64,000 nucleotides of DNA from Fimbriiglobus ruber. GTDB lineage: Bacteria; Planctomycetota; Planctomycetia; Gemmatales; Gemmataceae. Position 1 is the stretch's first letter; every line of letters starts with the position of its first letter. The stretch covers positions 186,001 to 250,000 of the forward strand of contig NZ_NIDE01000019.1 of the NCBI RefSeq assembly GCF_002197845.1, given 5' to 3'. The position numbers and the translations under genes are program-made. Shown here piece by piece: positions 1 to 14,469 of this stretch. The notes beneath the pieces were generated by a model. The model saw nothing but the letters and a program-made list of their open reading frames with translations. It did no database searches and was not told the DNA's origin.

Positions 1-1892
1 AAGACCTTGGCCGGCGGCTCAGTCACTCGGCCGAGTTCGTCCATGTCGGCCCGGAGTTTCAACTCTCGCTCGATCGGGACGCGAAACTCTTCCCGAACCT
101 AGCACCCAGCGCCGGCCGCGAACCGTACCGCGGCAAATGCCGGTACATCGCGGCGAAATTGCAGCGGACGTTGGACTACCTGACGACTTTGACACCGCAC
201 TGGAGCGAGCAACCGGTCGCTCCGCCCGCAGGCGCTTACGAAAACAAAAGTGAACTGATCGCGGACCTGGCCGTGATCGCGAACGATCTGTCGGGGCACA
301 AGTCGGAGGCGGGACTCGGCCCGGTCCGCGAACTGATGCGGCTCGCCGACATGTTCGGCACCCACTTGATGACCCTCGACGTGCGACAACACGCCGACCG
401 GCACCGGCGGGCCATGTCCGAGGTGCTGGCCTACGCCGGGGTCGTGCCGGCTTACGACAAACTGTCTTCCGTCCAGTGCTTCGAGTGCCTGGCGAAAGAA
501 CTCCCGCAGACCCGGCCGCTCATCCCGGCCCATCTGCCGTACTCCGAGGAGACCTGCGAGGTCGTCCAGACGTTCCGCACGATCGCGGCCGTTCTGGAGC
601 AGCAGTGCCCGGACGCCATCGAGACGTACATCATCAGCGGCACCGGGGACGCCGCCCACTTGCTGGAAGTCTTGTTGTTCGCGCGGGAAGCCCGGCTGTT
701 CCGCCCCATCGACGGCGTGAGCCGGCTCAACATCGTCCCGCTGTTCGAGACCCACGACGCGCTCGTCCACGGCACGTCGATCGTCCAGGCGTTGCTGAAG
801 AACCCGGTCTACCGTCAGCACCTCGAACTGCGAGGGAACCGACAAGAGGTGATGATTGGCTACTCGGACAGCAACAAGGAAAGCGGCTTTGTCCAGTCCG
901 CGTGGTCCTTGTACGCGGTCCAGCGCGATCTTGCCGACCTGAGCCGCAAGACGGGCATTCAGGTCCAGATCTTCCACGGCCGTGGCGGCGCGGTCGGTCG
1001 CGGCGGCGGCCCCGCGAACAGCGCGATCCTGGCCCAACCGCGGGGGAGCATCAACGGCCGCTTGAAGATCACCGAGCAAGGGGAAATGATCGCCGACCGG
1101 TATGGCCACCCGGCCATCGCCGAACGGCACCTGGATCAAATCATCAACGCCGTACTGCGGGCGAGCCTGTCCACCGAGGAACAAAAAGTCGACCACGCGT
1201 GGGTCGGCGTGATGGACCTGATCGCGGAAAAGGCCCGGCGCCACTACCGCGCGCTCGTGTACGAGAACCCCGAATTCCTCTCGTACTTCATGCAGGCCAC
1301 GCCGATCAACGAAATCTCGCAATTGAAGTTGGGCTCCCGCCCGGCCCGGCGGACGACCTCGCCCAGCATCGAAACGCTCCGCGCGATTCCTTGGGTCTTT
1401 AGCTGGATGCAGAGCCGGCACACGCTCCCGGGCTGGTACGGTCTGGGGAGTGCGGTCACGGACGTACTGGCGGAAACCCCGGAAGCAGCCGCCACGCTGA
1501 AAGCCATGTACCAGGGTTGGCACTTCTGGCGGACCCTGATCGACAACGCGCAAATGATTCTGGCGAAGGCCGACCTGACCATCGCCCGCCTCTACGCCGA
1601 CCTGATCGACGACCAGGAAATCGCCGCCAAGATTTACGGCACCATCGCCACCGAATACCAGAAAACCGTCGACGCCATTTGTCTCACGACGGACCAGACG
1701 AACCTTTTGGAACGGGTGCCCATCCTTCAGGCGTCAATCGCGCGGCGAAACCCTTATGTCGACCCGCTCAGTTTCATACAACTTGTATTGTTGAAGCGAT
1801 TGCGCGCGGGAACCGGCTCACAGGACGAGCTATTGACCGGCGTCTTAGAAAGTATCAACGGGGTCGCGTCCGGTCTCAAGAACACCGGATGA
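1..1892 (+). CDS. ppc: Phosphoenolpyruvate carboxylase, C-terminal part (5' end outside window)
   Basis: Carboxylates PEP to oxaloacetate, the anaplerotic feed to the TCA cycle in the cytoplasm. The frame is open from base 3, so the N-terminal third lies upstream of the window. Visible signatures are the GYSDSNKESG motif near 858-887, the FHGRGG..GRGGGP catalytic loop near 972-1013, and the typical family C-terminus ending in KNTG. About 630 residues are present of a usual 880-950. It lies 65 bp before gltB on the same strand, so carbon supply for glutamate synthesis may be co-expressed, which is inference. Identity is very secure; the true start cannot be seen. Confidence 0.97.
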   Translation, partial: DLGRRLSHSAEFVHVGPEFQLSLDRDAKLFPNLAPSAGREPYRGKCRYIAAKLQRTLDYLTTLTPHWSEQPVAPPAGAYENKSELIADLAVIANDLSGHKSEAGLGPVRELMRLADMFGTHLMTLDVRQHADRHRRAMSEVLAYAGVVPAYDKLSSVQCFECLAKELPQTRPLIPAHLPYSEETCEVVQTFRTIAAVLEQQCPDAIETYIISGTGDAAHLLEVLLFAREARLFRPIDGVSRLNIVPLFETHDALVHGTSIVQALLKNPVYRQHLELRGNRQEVMIGYSDSNKESGFVQSAWSLYAVQRDLADLSRKTGIQVQIFHGRGGAVGRGGGPANSAILAQPRGSINGRLKITEQGEMIADRYGHPAIAERHLDQIINAVLRASLSTEEQKVDHAWVGVMDLIAEKARRHYRALVYENPEFLSYFMQATPINEISQLKLGSRPARRTTSPSIETLRAIPWVFSWMQSRHTLPGWYGLGSAVTDVLAETPEAAATLKAMYQGWHFWRTLIDNAQMILAKADLTIARLYADLIDDQEIAAKIYGTIATEYQKTVDAICLTTDQTNLLERVPILQASIARRNPYVDPLSFIQLVLLKRLRAGTGSQDELLTGVLESINGVASGLKNTG

Positions 1893-1957
1893 CGGATCCC
1901 AGTCTACCGACAAGGTTTACCCTCCCGCCCCGGCGGGAGATTTCACGAGAGCCATTG

Positions 1958-6526
<4,569 letters not shown>

Positions 6527-6699
6527 GCGGAGACGAACCGCAGCAAACGCCTTCGGAGCCTGCCCTCACGCGGGCTCCCGAAAGTGACCCTCGGTCCAAA
6601 CTGTCTGACCTCTACCACATAACTCAGCAGCTTTAGGGAGGAGCGGGCGCGGGACGACGGGCGGCGATCAAGTCGCTCCCACTCCCGCCCCCTGCCGAA

Positions 6700-8190
6700 A
6701 TGAGCGACCCGCGCGGATTCCTGAACATCGAACAACAGAAGCCGACCCCCCGACCTGTTTTCCAGCGGATCAAGGACTACGGCGATGTTTACCACCCCCT
6801 CCCGGACGAGGGCGTTCGCGCGCAGGCGACCCGGTGCATGGACTGCGGCATCCCGTTCTGCCACAAGGGCTGCCCGCTCGGCAACCTGATCCCGGATTGG
6901 AACGACCTCGTTTACCGCAACCGCTGGGACGACGCCCTGCACGCGCTGCACAGCACGAACAACTTCCCGGAGTTCACCGGCAAGACGTGCCCGGCCCCGT
7001 GCGAGGCGTCGTGCGTCCTCGCGCTCGCCGGTTCGCCGGTGACGATCAAGAACATCGAACAGGCGATCGTCGACAAGGGCTGGGAGACGGGCCGCATCAA
7101 GCCCCTGCCCCCGGACCGCGAGACGGGCAAGTCGGTCGGCATCATCGGCAGCGGTCCCGCCGGGCTGGCCGCCGCCCAACAGCTCCGCCGCGTCGGCCAC
7201 GCCGTCACCGTTTACGAGCGAGACGACCGCCTCGGCGGGTTGCTGATGTACGGCATCCCGGATTTCAAGATGGAGAAGAAGTACATCGATCGCCGGATCG
7301 AGCAGATGGCGTCCGAAGGGGTCAAGTTCGTCGTCCGCGCCGACGTCGGTCGGACCGTCGACGCGAAGACGTTGCGCGAGCGGCACGACGCCCTCCTTCT
7401 AACCGTGGGATCGACCATCCCTCGCGACCTGACGATTCCCGGTCGGAACTTTAAGGGAATCGAACGGGCGATGACGTACCTCACCCAGCAGAACCGCCGC
7501 TGCCTGGGCGAGACGCTGGGGCCGGACTCGTTGACGGCCGAGGGGAAGAACGTCCTCATCATCGGCGGCGGCGACACGGCCGCGGACTGCCTGGGCACCT
7601 GCCACCGCCAGAAGGCGAAATCGGTCCTCCAACTCGACTACAACCCGCGCCCGCCCGAAGCCCACAACCCCGACACGCCCTGGCCGAAGTGGCCCAAGAT
7701 CCTCCGCATTTCCCCGGCCCACGAGGAAGGCGGCAAACGGGACTGGCAGATCAAGACGAAGGCGTTTCTCGGCCACGACGACGGGCGGGTGAAGGAACTG
7801 CATGCCGTCCGCGTTAAACAATACTTCGACCAGGACGGCGAGCGGCAGTTCGAGGAACTCGTCGGGTCCGAGATCGTTTTCCCCTGCGACCTGGTTCTTC
7901 TTGCCATCGGCTTCTCTGGTCCCGAGAAGTCGCTGCCCGCCCAACTGGAGCTGGAACTGACCGAGGGGGGTAACATCGCCACGGACAAGAAGTACATGAC
8001 CAGTCAGCCGGGCATCTTCGCCGCGGGGGACTGTCGGCGCGGTCAGTCGATCGTCGTGTGGGCGATCGCCGAGGGCCGGGAAGCCGCCCGTACGATGGAC
8101 GAATACCTGACCGGCCAACCCAGCACCCTCAAGGGCCGCGACCACTCGCTCGTTCAGATTGGCCTCCCGGTCCCCGCCGTCACCAAGTAA
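6700..8190 (+). CDS. gltD: Glutamate synthase small subunit (NADPH-dependent, FAD)
   Basis: Electron-input subunit that passes NADPH electrons through FAD and Fe-S centres to GltB. It has 496 residues, the usual length. The N-terminal cysteine cluster is visible: C46, C49, C54 and C58, then C97, C101 and C105 (CPAPCEASC). The FAD-binding Rossmann motif GSGPAGLAAAQQL and the NAD(P) motif GGGDTAADCLGTC follow. It is downstream of gltB on the same strand, with a 173-bp spacer that holds no convincing gene. A clear intrinsic terminator follows the stop codon. Confidence 0.96.
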   Translation: MSDPRGFLNIEQQKPTPRPVFQRIKDYGDVYHPLPDEGVRAQATRCMDCGIPFCHKGCPLGNLIPDWNDLVYRNRWDDALHALHSTNNFPEFTGKTCPAPCEASCVLALAGSPVTIKNIEQAIVDKGWETGRIKPLPPDRETGKSVGIIGSGPAGLAAAQQLRRVGHAVTVYERDDRLGGLLMYGIPDFKMEKKYIDRRIEQMASEGVKFVVRADVGRTVDAKTLRERHDALLLTVGSTIPRDLTIPGRNFKGIERAMTYLTQQNRRCLGETLGPDSLTAEGKNVLIIGGGDTAADCLGTCHRQKAKSVLQLDYNPRPPEAHNPDTPWPKWPKILRISPAHEEGGKRDWQIKTKAFLGHDDGRVKELHAVRVKQYFDQDGERQFEELVGSEIVFPCDLVLLAIGFSGPEKSLPAQLELELTEGGNIATDKKYMTSQPGIFAAGDCRRGQSIVVWAIAEGREAARTMDEYLTGQPSTLKGRDHSLVQIGLPVPAVTK

Positions 8191-8214
8191 AAGTGACGCA
8201 GCCTTCTGACAGTC

Positions 8215-8248
8215 GGTCCGCCGGGGCTTAGGACCCGGCGGACCTTTT
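8215..8248 (+). terminator. Intrinsic terminator after gltD
   Basis: A perfect 11-bp stem (GGTCCGCCGGG and its complement) with an 8-base loop is followed directly by TTTT. It lies 25 bp after the gltD stop and closes the ppc/gltB/gltD block. Confidence 0.8.
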
Positions 8249-8281
8249 GATCCGGCGTTCCCGCTTCCCTATCATGGCCGT

Positions 8282-10495
8282 ATGGCTCGGCCGACCGACC
8301 CCTCAGACTACCGCCACACGCGGGCGCCGATCGCCACGGTGGAACAACTCATCGACCGCGTGACGGCGGCGGGCGACCGCGTGGCCCAGCACCGCGCGCT
8401 CGCGGAGTTGTACCGGGCGGTGGCGGGCGGGACGCAGGTCGCCCCCGTCTTTCACCGCCTCCGCGTCAGCGAACCGGACGGCCCGCGGTATGCCCTCGAA
8501 TACCTCGTCCGCATCGACGACCCCGTTCCAGTTACGCTCGCCCAGGCCGCCCTCCCGCTGCTGGCGACCAAGACGTTGGCCGTGGGTCTTCGCCTGGAAG
8601 CCGCTGGCAAACTGCTCGCCGCCCTGCCCGACGACCCGCGGAGCGTCTCGCCGGTCGTGGCGGCGGTCACGGCCGGCTTGTCCCGCTCGCGGACGCTCGA
8701 ACGCCTCCTTCAACTCCAGAGCCGCGTCGCGGTCTGCACGACGCTCGACGCGATGGTGGAAGCGGCCGAGGCCCGCGTCCGGCTCAAGTGCCCGAAGTGT
8801 TCGGCTCGCCGGACGCGGGCGGGCCTCATCAAACACCTCTGGGCCAAACACCGCATCGTCTTCGAGGACGGGGAGGCCCGCGACCCGCGCCCGCTCATGG
8901 ACGAAGCGGTGACTGCCGCGGCAACAGCGGACGACCCGACCGCGATCGATGAGACTTATTTACTCTCGACGGTTTACTACCCCGACGTCGCGACGCGGCA
9001 GGTTTTCCAGGCCCTGGCCGCACGTGGTGACCCGGACCCGACCCAGACCGACCGCCTCTTGGCCCGGGCGAAAGAAGACGGCGACGGGCTATGCCCCGTC
9101 TGCCTCTCACCGGTCCCCGACCCCGTGGGCAAACTCCCGCCCCCGGCCGAGGTTTCGGACGGGCAGGTTCACGCGGACGGGTACGGGATCGAGGTGATCG
9201 ACGGCGCGCTCGGCCGCGACGTCGTCATCCTCGACCCGCTCGGGCCGCCGACGACCCGACCGGAGTCCGGCTCCCGCCGCCCGCCGCGCCTGTTGGCGGT
9301 GGCGGTCGCGCTCCCGGTGTTCGCCCTGGCGATCGTCTCCGTGACGGTTCACCTGCGGTTCGCGGGGCCGTTCTGGTTCGCACTGTGGCTGGTGCTACTC
9401 GGCTGGTGCGTGTACTTCGCCAACTTGATTTTCCGCCGCCCCCTACCGGACCGAACCGATCGGGCGATCGACCTGGCCTGGCGGCGACTCGTTCCCGGTA
9501 TCGGGCGGTCGGCGGCGGCGGTCCGCTTTCTGGTCCGCCTCTGTCGGGCGAGCGTCGGCCGCGGCAAACCGGCGGACCGAGCACAGACCGTGTTCGAACT
9601 CGTCGAACACGCGACCGTATTGACGAAGGGCCATCCCGAGTTCGCCCCGTTCCTGGCCGCCGCGCGGTTCCTCGAAGTCGACGACCTCGCCCGGATGGGG
9701 CGCGAACGGACGCCCGCCTTGATCGGCCTGTTCGAACCGTTCATGGCCGGCGAGTTTCCGCCCGGGTACGCCGAATCCGTGTCCGAGATCTTGCTCACGA
9801 CCGAGGACATGACCCCCGGCGACGTGCAGCGACTCGGCGTGCTGATCGTCGGGTCGGCGTTTGAAACGGGTGTGCAGCCGGCCGATTTGACCGCCGTGGC
9901 CCGGTACTGCCCGTGGTTCTGGCGGCTCGCCCTCGACACGCGGGCGAACTGCCTACCTCTCCTGCACTACGTCTGGCGAAACCGGGCCGCGCAGCCGTGG
10001 GCGGCCGTCGGGTCCGCGACGACGGTGTTCGATTTCGCGAGCGAGTTCCCGTCCGCGAGCCGGCGAACGTTGGTCGACCACCCGGACACGTTGTTGCGGA
10101 TCGACTTCGAGCCGGCCGTCACCGAGGCACTCGGTCCGGTGTTGTTGACCGCCCGGGGGCTCATGGTCGGCGGGCACACGCTTGACGACCCGAACGCTTC
10201 CATCGAGGTGGTCCGCACGACACTCGGCAACTGGCTCCTCGACTACGGCCCGCACCGCATCGCCCTCTCCGGGCGGCCGGACGGGTATATTCCGGACGTG
10301 TTGAAGAAGTGGCTCAGGTATCGGGCGGCCAAACTCCTCCCGGCGGCCCGCGCCGACCGCCGCGGGCCGGGTCCGTGGACCACCCGGCTCCTCGCCCCGC
10401 TCGCCGTCCCCTGCCCACTTTGTGGGACGGTGTGCGTCCACCGGGTCGGGATGCTCGGCACACCCTGGCAGGCGTTCGCGGGCCGGAGCGGGTGA
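8282..10495 (+). CDS. Hypothetical membrane protein with zinc-finger-like cysteine motifs
   Basis: I do not recognise this 737-residue protein. Visible features are an alpha-helical N-terminal part (HEAT-like look) and a C2H2-like motif near residue 170 (CPKCSARRTRAG then H..AKH). A CPVC motif lies near 275. Two adjacent hydrophobic segments of about 20 residues (LAVAVALPVFALAIVSVTVHL and FWFALWLVLLGWCVYFANLIF) follow near 340-385. The C-terminus carries a CPLC..C pair. It is probably an inner-membrane protein with metal-binding soluble ends. The start ATG at 8282 lies just after the gltD terminator, so it is probably a separate transcript. No function is assigned. Confidence 0.8.
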   Translation: MARPTDPSDYRHTRAPIATVEQLIDRVTAAGDRVAQHRALAELYRAVAGGTQVAPVFHRLRVSEPDGPRYALEYLVRIDDPVPVTLAQAALPLLATKTLAVGLRLEAAGKLLAALPDDPRSVSPVVAAVTAGLSRSRTLERLLQLQSRVAVCTTLDAMVEAAEARVRLKCPKCSARRTRAGLIKHLWAKHRIVFEDGEARDPRPLMDEAVTAAATADDPTAIDETYLLSTVYYPDVATRQVFQALAARGDPDPTQTDRLLARAKEDGDGLCPVCLSPVPDPVGKLPPPAEVSDGQVHADGYGIEVIDGALGRDVVILDPLGPPTTRPESGSRRPPRLLAVAVALPVFALAIVSVTVHLRFAGPFWFALWLVLLGWCVYFANLIFRRPLPDRTDRAIDLAWRRLVPGIGRSAAAVRFLVRLCRASVGRGKPADRAQTVFELVEHATVLTKGHPEFAPFLAAARFLEVDDLARMGRERTPALIGLFEPFMAGEFPPGYAESVSEILLTTEDMTPGDVQRLGVLIVGSAFETGVQPADLTAVARYCPWFWRLALDTRANCLPLLHYVWRNRAAQPWAAVGSATTVFDFASEFPSASRRTLVDHPDTLLRIDFEPAVTEALGPVLLTARGLMVGGHTLDDPNASIEVVRTTLGNWLLDYGPHRIALSGRPDGYIPDVLKKWLRYRAAKLLPAARADRRGPGPWTTRLLAPLAVPCPLCGTVCVHRVGMLGTPWQAFAGRSG

Positions 10496-10510
10496 CGTTG
10501 TTCCATACGC

Positions 10511-11638
10511 ATGGGTTACGATGCGTGCTGGCCGCCATTTCGGAGTCAATGCGCCGTGAACGAGCCCAGCGAACCGCAAGATGAGTCTGGCACGGAACCG
10601 TCGCAACCCGACCCGGTGCTGCTGCAACCGCTGCCTCGCGCGGTTCGCGTGCCGCGCAAAGTCCGACTGCCTGGGCCGGGCTTTCTTATGGCCGTGGTAT
10701 GGATGGTTCTTCTTACGATCGCCCAGGCCGTGTTTGGCGTCGTCAGGTTCTTCATCGATGGCCAAAAATCGGGACCATTTACTTTCGCGTTTGGCACCGT
10801 CGGTTTGTTTCTGGCAGCCGTTCTGTACGTGATCGCCATGTACGGGCTGACCGTCCGAGAGAAGCTCGCCATTCGCCTCCCCAAACTGAAACAGCTCACG
10901 TTCGTGGTTCTGTTGACTACCCCCCTGGTCGTAGTCGTCAGCGAAATCGGTGCATGTCTGCTAGAAATCTGCCGACGAGTCGGAATCCCGGACTGGATAA
11001 TGGCACCCCAGGACTTGATTAACGTCATAGACGCGGTCAGGCAGTACAACCCGTGGTTGGCCGCGGCGGGATTTGTGGTTTTTGGCGGCATCATGCCGGG
11101 GCTCGGTGAGGAACTCTTCTTCCGCGGTTTCGTCGGTCGCGGACTTCTCGCCCGATGGGGAATAGTTGGAGGAATACTGCTCACGTCACTCTTGTTCGCG
11201 GCGATGCATGTTTTCCTGGTACAAGCAGCAGCGGCTTTTCTTCTCGGCCTCCTCCTCCACGCCGTCTACCTGTGGACACGTTCGTTGATCGCCCCCATCG
11301 TCTTGCACGCCGTCTACAACAGCCAGGTGTTCCTCGCGTCCGAGATGACCCGAAATACCGCGCACGACCTGGCAGCGGACGATCACGTCCCACCTGTCCT
11401 GGCATTACTGTCTGTAATTGCAGCCATTGGTCTAGTGTACCTGCTTTACCGATCCCGGGTGCGATGGGTACGTACCGACGGGGCAGACTGGTCGCCCGGG
11501 TTCCCGACGGCCGAAACACCTCTGGCACAAGCCGAGACGCAACTTGTGGGCAGCCGGTTGGGAGCCGGGCCGGTAGCCGTTGTGGCCGTGGTTTACCTGC
11601 TATTCATCGCCGATCTGGTGTGGGAAATCGTTAGGTAA
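10511..11638 (+). CDS. CPBP family intramembrane metalloprotease (CAAX protease-like)
   Basis: Polytopic membrane protein of up to 375 residues with about seven to eight hydrophobic segments. It carries the CPBP/Abi signature: E200, E201 and R205 in GEELFFRGF, H233 in FAAMH, and H266 with N270 in HAVYN. These are the predicted metal and catalytic residues of the family. Such proteins cleave prenylated or other membrane substrates in some systems; the substrate here is unknown. The start is uncertain: ATG at 10511, or GTG at 10556, which gives a 15-residue shorter and more plausible polar N-terminus. It starts 15 bp after the previous gene. Confidence 0.9.
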   Translation: MGYDACWPPFRSQCAVNEPSEPQDESGTEPSQPDPVLLQPLPRAVRVPRKVRLPGPGFLMAVVWMVLLTIAQAVFGVVRFFIDGQKSGPFTFAFGTVGLFLAAVLYVIAMYGLTVREKLAIRLPKLKQLTFVVLLTTPLVVVVSEIGACLLEICRRVGIPDWIMAPQDLINVIDAVRQYNPWLAAAGFVVFGGIMPGLGEELFFRGFVGRGLLARWGIVGGILLTSLLFAAMHVFLVQAAAAFLLGLLLHAVYLWTRSLIAPIVLHAVYNSQVFLASEMTRNTAHDLAADDHVPPVLALLSVIAAIGLVYLLYRSRVRWVRTDGADWSPGFPTAETPLAQAETQLVGSRLGAGPVAVVAVVYLLFIADLVWEIVR

Positions 11639-11955
11639 GCAGCAGCGGAACTCGCTTTTCCTGGCACCGACTATCTCCCCTCTTCCCTCACCTCGGCGTC
11701 TGAATGTTCCCAAGTAGCCAACTGTAAACGTGGTGGAACCGATACGATCGGCATCCGACTCGGGGGTCTGGATCGACGTACCGACTTTCGCCTGAATTGC
11801 CGGAAATGCCGAGAAGTCGCGAAAGAAAAAATGACGCGCGGCCCCGGACGCCATCGCTGCAAAAACCAAGGTGTGTTACCGGGACCGCACGCCGATGTAT
11901 TCTACGCGGGGCATCCCCGATTCGATCACACTTCGGACACATCGGGAGGGCAATT
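11639..11955. other. Intergenic region, no gene recognised
   Basis: 317 bp between the CPBP protease and the EVE-domain gene. Open frames cross it, but none has a start, ribosome site or family similarity I trust. A GGGAGGG ribosome site for the downstream gene lies at its end, 5 bp before the ATG at 11956. Confidence 0.5.
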
Positions 11956-12501
11956 ATGGCTCGCTGGTTGTTCAAGCAGGAACCGGATTGCTACAGTTTT
12001 GGCAATCTGGAGAAGGACGGCGAAACGATCTGGGACGGCGTGGCGAACCCACTCGCCCGAAAACATCTCCGGGCGGCCCAGGTGGGCGATCAGGTTCTCT
12101 TTTATCACACGGGCAAAGAGAAGTCCGTCATCGGCGTGATGGAGATCGTCGGGGCTGCCGACGGAGATTCGACGGACGCGCTGAAGGTCCGCTTCGTCAA
12201 GCGTCTGCCCCACCCGGTCACGCTGGCCGCGATCAAGGCCGATCCGGCGTTCGCCGACTGGGAACTCGTCCGCCAGTCGCGGCTCTCGGTCATGCCCGTG
12301 TCGGACGCCCTCTGGAACCGCGTCGTGGCGATGGCTGGCGGGGAATCGAAAGCCAGCGAGCCGGCGGCGGCCGAGAAGCCGGCGAAGGAAGTCGCGACCA
12401 AGACGGCGGTGGCGAAGGCGGGGGGAAAAAGAAAGGGGCCGCCGGGGCGTAAGGTACGTCCCGGCGGCCGATCGTCGCAAACAATCAACCTTAAAACTTA
12501 A
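11956..12501 (+). CDS. EVE domain-containing protein
   Basis: 181 residues. The first ~135 match the EVE (PUA-like/YTH-related) fold: MARWLFKQEPDCYSF at the start, then the WDGV.N..A..HLR.. region, GDQVLFYHTG and a following GVMEIV strand. EVE proteins are thought to bind modified bases in DNA or RNA. The rest is a lysine- and alanine-rich basic tail, probably disordered and nucleic-acid-contacting (inference). The start at ATG 11956 is chosen because the family always begins with this motif and a GGGAGGG ribosome site precedes it; the frame is open further upstream. It appears to stand alone as a transcription unit. Confidence 0.93.
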   Translation: MARWLFKQEPDCYSFGNLEKDGETIWDGVANPLARKHLRAAQVGDQVLFYHTGKEKSVIGVMEIVGAADGDSTDALKVRFVKRLPHPVTLAAIKADPAFADWELVRQSRLSVMPVSDALWNRVVAMAGGESKASEPAAAEKPAKEVATKTAVAKAGGKRKGPPGRKVRPGGRSSQTINLKT

Positions 12502-12917
12502 CCAATCGGAATGGTGGGCGGCCGTCGCAAACAGTCGCCCGTTTGCGGCTGTTAGAACAGCCGCCCCACCTGATTACCATCTATGTTCAACGGATCACGC
12601 TCCTTTCGCAAGGTTTTGCCGCCGGAGATCCGGAATCAGTCAGACCCCGTTGGCCTCTTGCCCGTCGCGCCACGGTCGCACGACTTACGCTCAACATATG
12701 ATACCCCACGACCCCCTCCGAAGTCAAGTCTGAGGGAAAAATATGGACGCCCGAACCGGGCTGCGGCCCTGCGTCCGCTGCGAATGGTAAGGCGGATAAG
12801 TCCGGCACTCGTCGCCGGTGGTTCCCCGCAAACGGAGCCGTTCCGCCGGCGTTTTCTACCATAAACTTGTGGCCGCGGTCCGTCGCGGCCCACCTTAACC
12901 CCGAGGCCCATCCCGCC
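12502..12917. other. Intergenic region with hairpin-forming sequence, no gene recognised
   Basis: 416 bp. At 12514-12570 nested complementary segments can form either one long imperfect hairpin (GTGGGCGGC...GCCGCCCCAC with CGCAAAC/GTTTGCG inside) or a smaller GGCTGTT/AACAGCC one. This probably serves as a terminator for the EVE gene, though no strong T run follows. The rest, to 12917, shows nothing I can support. Confidence 0.45.
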
Positions 12918-13727
12918 ATGTGGACATCGCTCCCGCTCCTCGCGGCGCTCGCCCTGGCCCCCGCCCAGGCGGCAGGCACGATCGATCTCACGAACGTCCG
13001 GAACACTTATGGAGAGTACGGCGGCCCCCGCCCCGACGCTCCAGTGATCCCGGGCGACGTGATTTACGTCGGTTTCGACATCGAAGGCATCGTCATCAGC
13101 CCCGAGGGACGGGTGTCGTATACCATGGCGATGGAGGTGGTCGACAAAACCGGCAAGACGTTCTTCAAACAGGATCCGGCCCAGAAAGAAGACTTCGTTC
13201 CCCTCGGCGGCAACAAGTTGCCGGCCCGCGCGTACGTGTTTGTGGCCCCGGAACACCCGGCGGGAAGCTACACGATGAAAGTGACTGTGACCGACAACGC
13301 CACCAAGGCGACGAAAACGCTGGAGCGCAAGTTCGAGGTGCTGCCAAAGACGTTCGGCGTCGTCGGCGTGCGGACCAGCGTCGATGACGTGGGCCAGATC
13401 GCCGCCCCGACCGCGGGGGTCGTCGGGCAGAGCATGTTCGTCCAATTTTTCGTGACCGGGTTCGGTCGCACCGGCGAGAAAAAGCAGCCGAACATCTCGG
13501 TCGAAATGATCCCTCTCGACGAGCAGGGCAAGCCGACGCTCCAGAAGCCGCAACCGCTGAACATCGTCAGCGGGGTGGACGAAGGGATGCCGCTGGTCAA
13601 CGTCCGGTTCCTCCTGCCGCTGTCCCGGCAGGGCAAGTTTTCCATCCAGTTGAAGGCCACCGACAACGTGACGAACAAGACGAACACGTTCACCCTGCCG
13701 ATCACGGTTTACCCGTCGACGCCGTGA
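12918..13727 (+). CDS. Secreted hypothetical protein
   Basis: 269 residues from ATG 12918, beginning with a short signal peptide (MWTSLPLLAALALAPAQAAG). The frame is open to 12867, but the internal ATG places the signal peptide at the N-terminus. The mature part is beta-rich and probably made of immunoglobulin-like or C2-like repeats: stretches such as GDVIYVGFDIEGI and SYTMKVTVTD recur in two halves. I know no named family for it. A strong terminator-like hairpin follows 40 bp after the stop. It is probably periplasmic. Confidence 0.78.
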   Translation: MWTSLPLLAALALAPAQAAGTIDLTNVRNTYGEYGGPRPDAPVIPGDVIYVGFDIEGIVISPEGRVSYTMAMEVVDKTGKTFFKQDPAQKEDFVPLGGNKLPARAYVFVAPEHPAGSYTMKVTVTDNATKATKTLERKFEVLPKTFGVVGVRTSVDDVGQIAAPTAGVVGQSMFVQFFVTGFGRTGEKKQPNISVEMIPLDEQGKPTLQKPQPLNIVSGVDEGMPLVNVRFLLPLSRQGKFSIQLKATDNVTNKTNTFTLPITVYPSTP

Positions 13728-13767
13728 ACCCGGGCGGGTGGCGGCGTTCGCGCCTATGATGATGACA

Positions 13768-13805
13768 GCGGGCCGGCGGCCGGTCGCCGGCCCGCGGCAT
13801 TTTTC
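13768..13805 (+). terminator. Intrinsic terminator
   Basis: A perfect 11-bp G/C stem (GCGGGCCGGCG and its complement) with a 6-base loop, followed within 4 bases by TTTTT. It lies downstream of the secreted protein gene and upstream of the TPR-YggX gene. Confidence 0.75.
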
Positions 13806-13832
13806 CCTCCCGAGATTCGAGACCCGACCGCC

Positions 13833-14461
13833 ATGAGTTCGCTCCACGACCGGATCGCCCAATTCCGCAAGATGGCCACCGACGACCCGGACAACGAACT
13901 CGGGCACTTCCGGCTCGGCCAGTTGTTGATGGAAGACAACCAGCACGCCGCGGCGGTGGAAGCGTTCGAGAAAACGGTCGAACTCTCCCCCAATTCTCGA
14001 AGGTCTACCAGTACCTCGGGGAATGTCACAGCAAACTCGGTGCGAAGGACAAGGCGATCGAAGTGCTGACCCGCGGGTATAAGGTCGCCGACGAGCGGGG
14101 CGACAAGATGCCCCGCGATGCGATGGGCAAGATGCTCACGGATCTCGGCGCGGCGGTCCCGAAGGCCGAGGCGGTGGCGGAAGAAGCGACGGGCCCGGAG
14201 ACCGGCTTCCGCTGTGCCCGCCCGGGGTGCCCGGCCGGCCGGCACGCCCACCAACTCCCGGCCCCGCCCATCGAGGACGCCATCGGCCAGCGCATTTACG
14301 AAGAAATTTGCGCGAGCTGTTGGGAGTCCTGGAAGAAGGATTACTCGGTCAAGGTCATCAACGAACTGCGGCTCGACCTGAGCGCGGAGTTCGGCGCGGC
14401 CGAGTACGACAAGTACATGAAAGAGTACTTCGGTTTCGAAGAACCGGCTGCCCAAGTTTAG
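13833..14461 (+). pseudogene. TPR plus YggX (Fe(II)-trafficking-like) protein, broken by a -1 frameshift
   Basis: Two halves lie in different frames. Residues from 13833 (MSSLHDRIAQF...) form a TPR unit ending in ELSPN. At 13992-13996 the sequence needs one extra base (AAY-TTC) to continue as FSKVYQYLGECHSKLG, which completes the TPR. It then leads into a YggX domain: RIYEEICASCWESWKKDYSVK, NELRLDLS and EYDKYMKEYFGF match the family closely. YggX proteins protect Fe-S clusters and bind iron. The break follows a C5 run. It may be a true mutation or a sequencing deletion; both halves are otherwise intact. The PSP1 gene follows after 8 bp. Confidence 0.82.
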
Positions 14462-14469
14462 AGTCACCG

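Noticed and set aside
99-1553. Long open frame on the minus strand opposite ppc
   Set aside because: Its translation is Arg/Val/Asp-rich with no family similarity. It is a GC-rich shadow of ppc.
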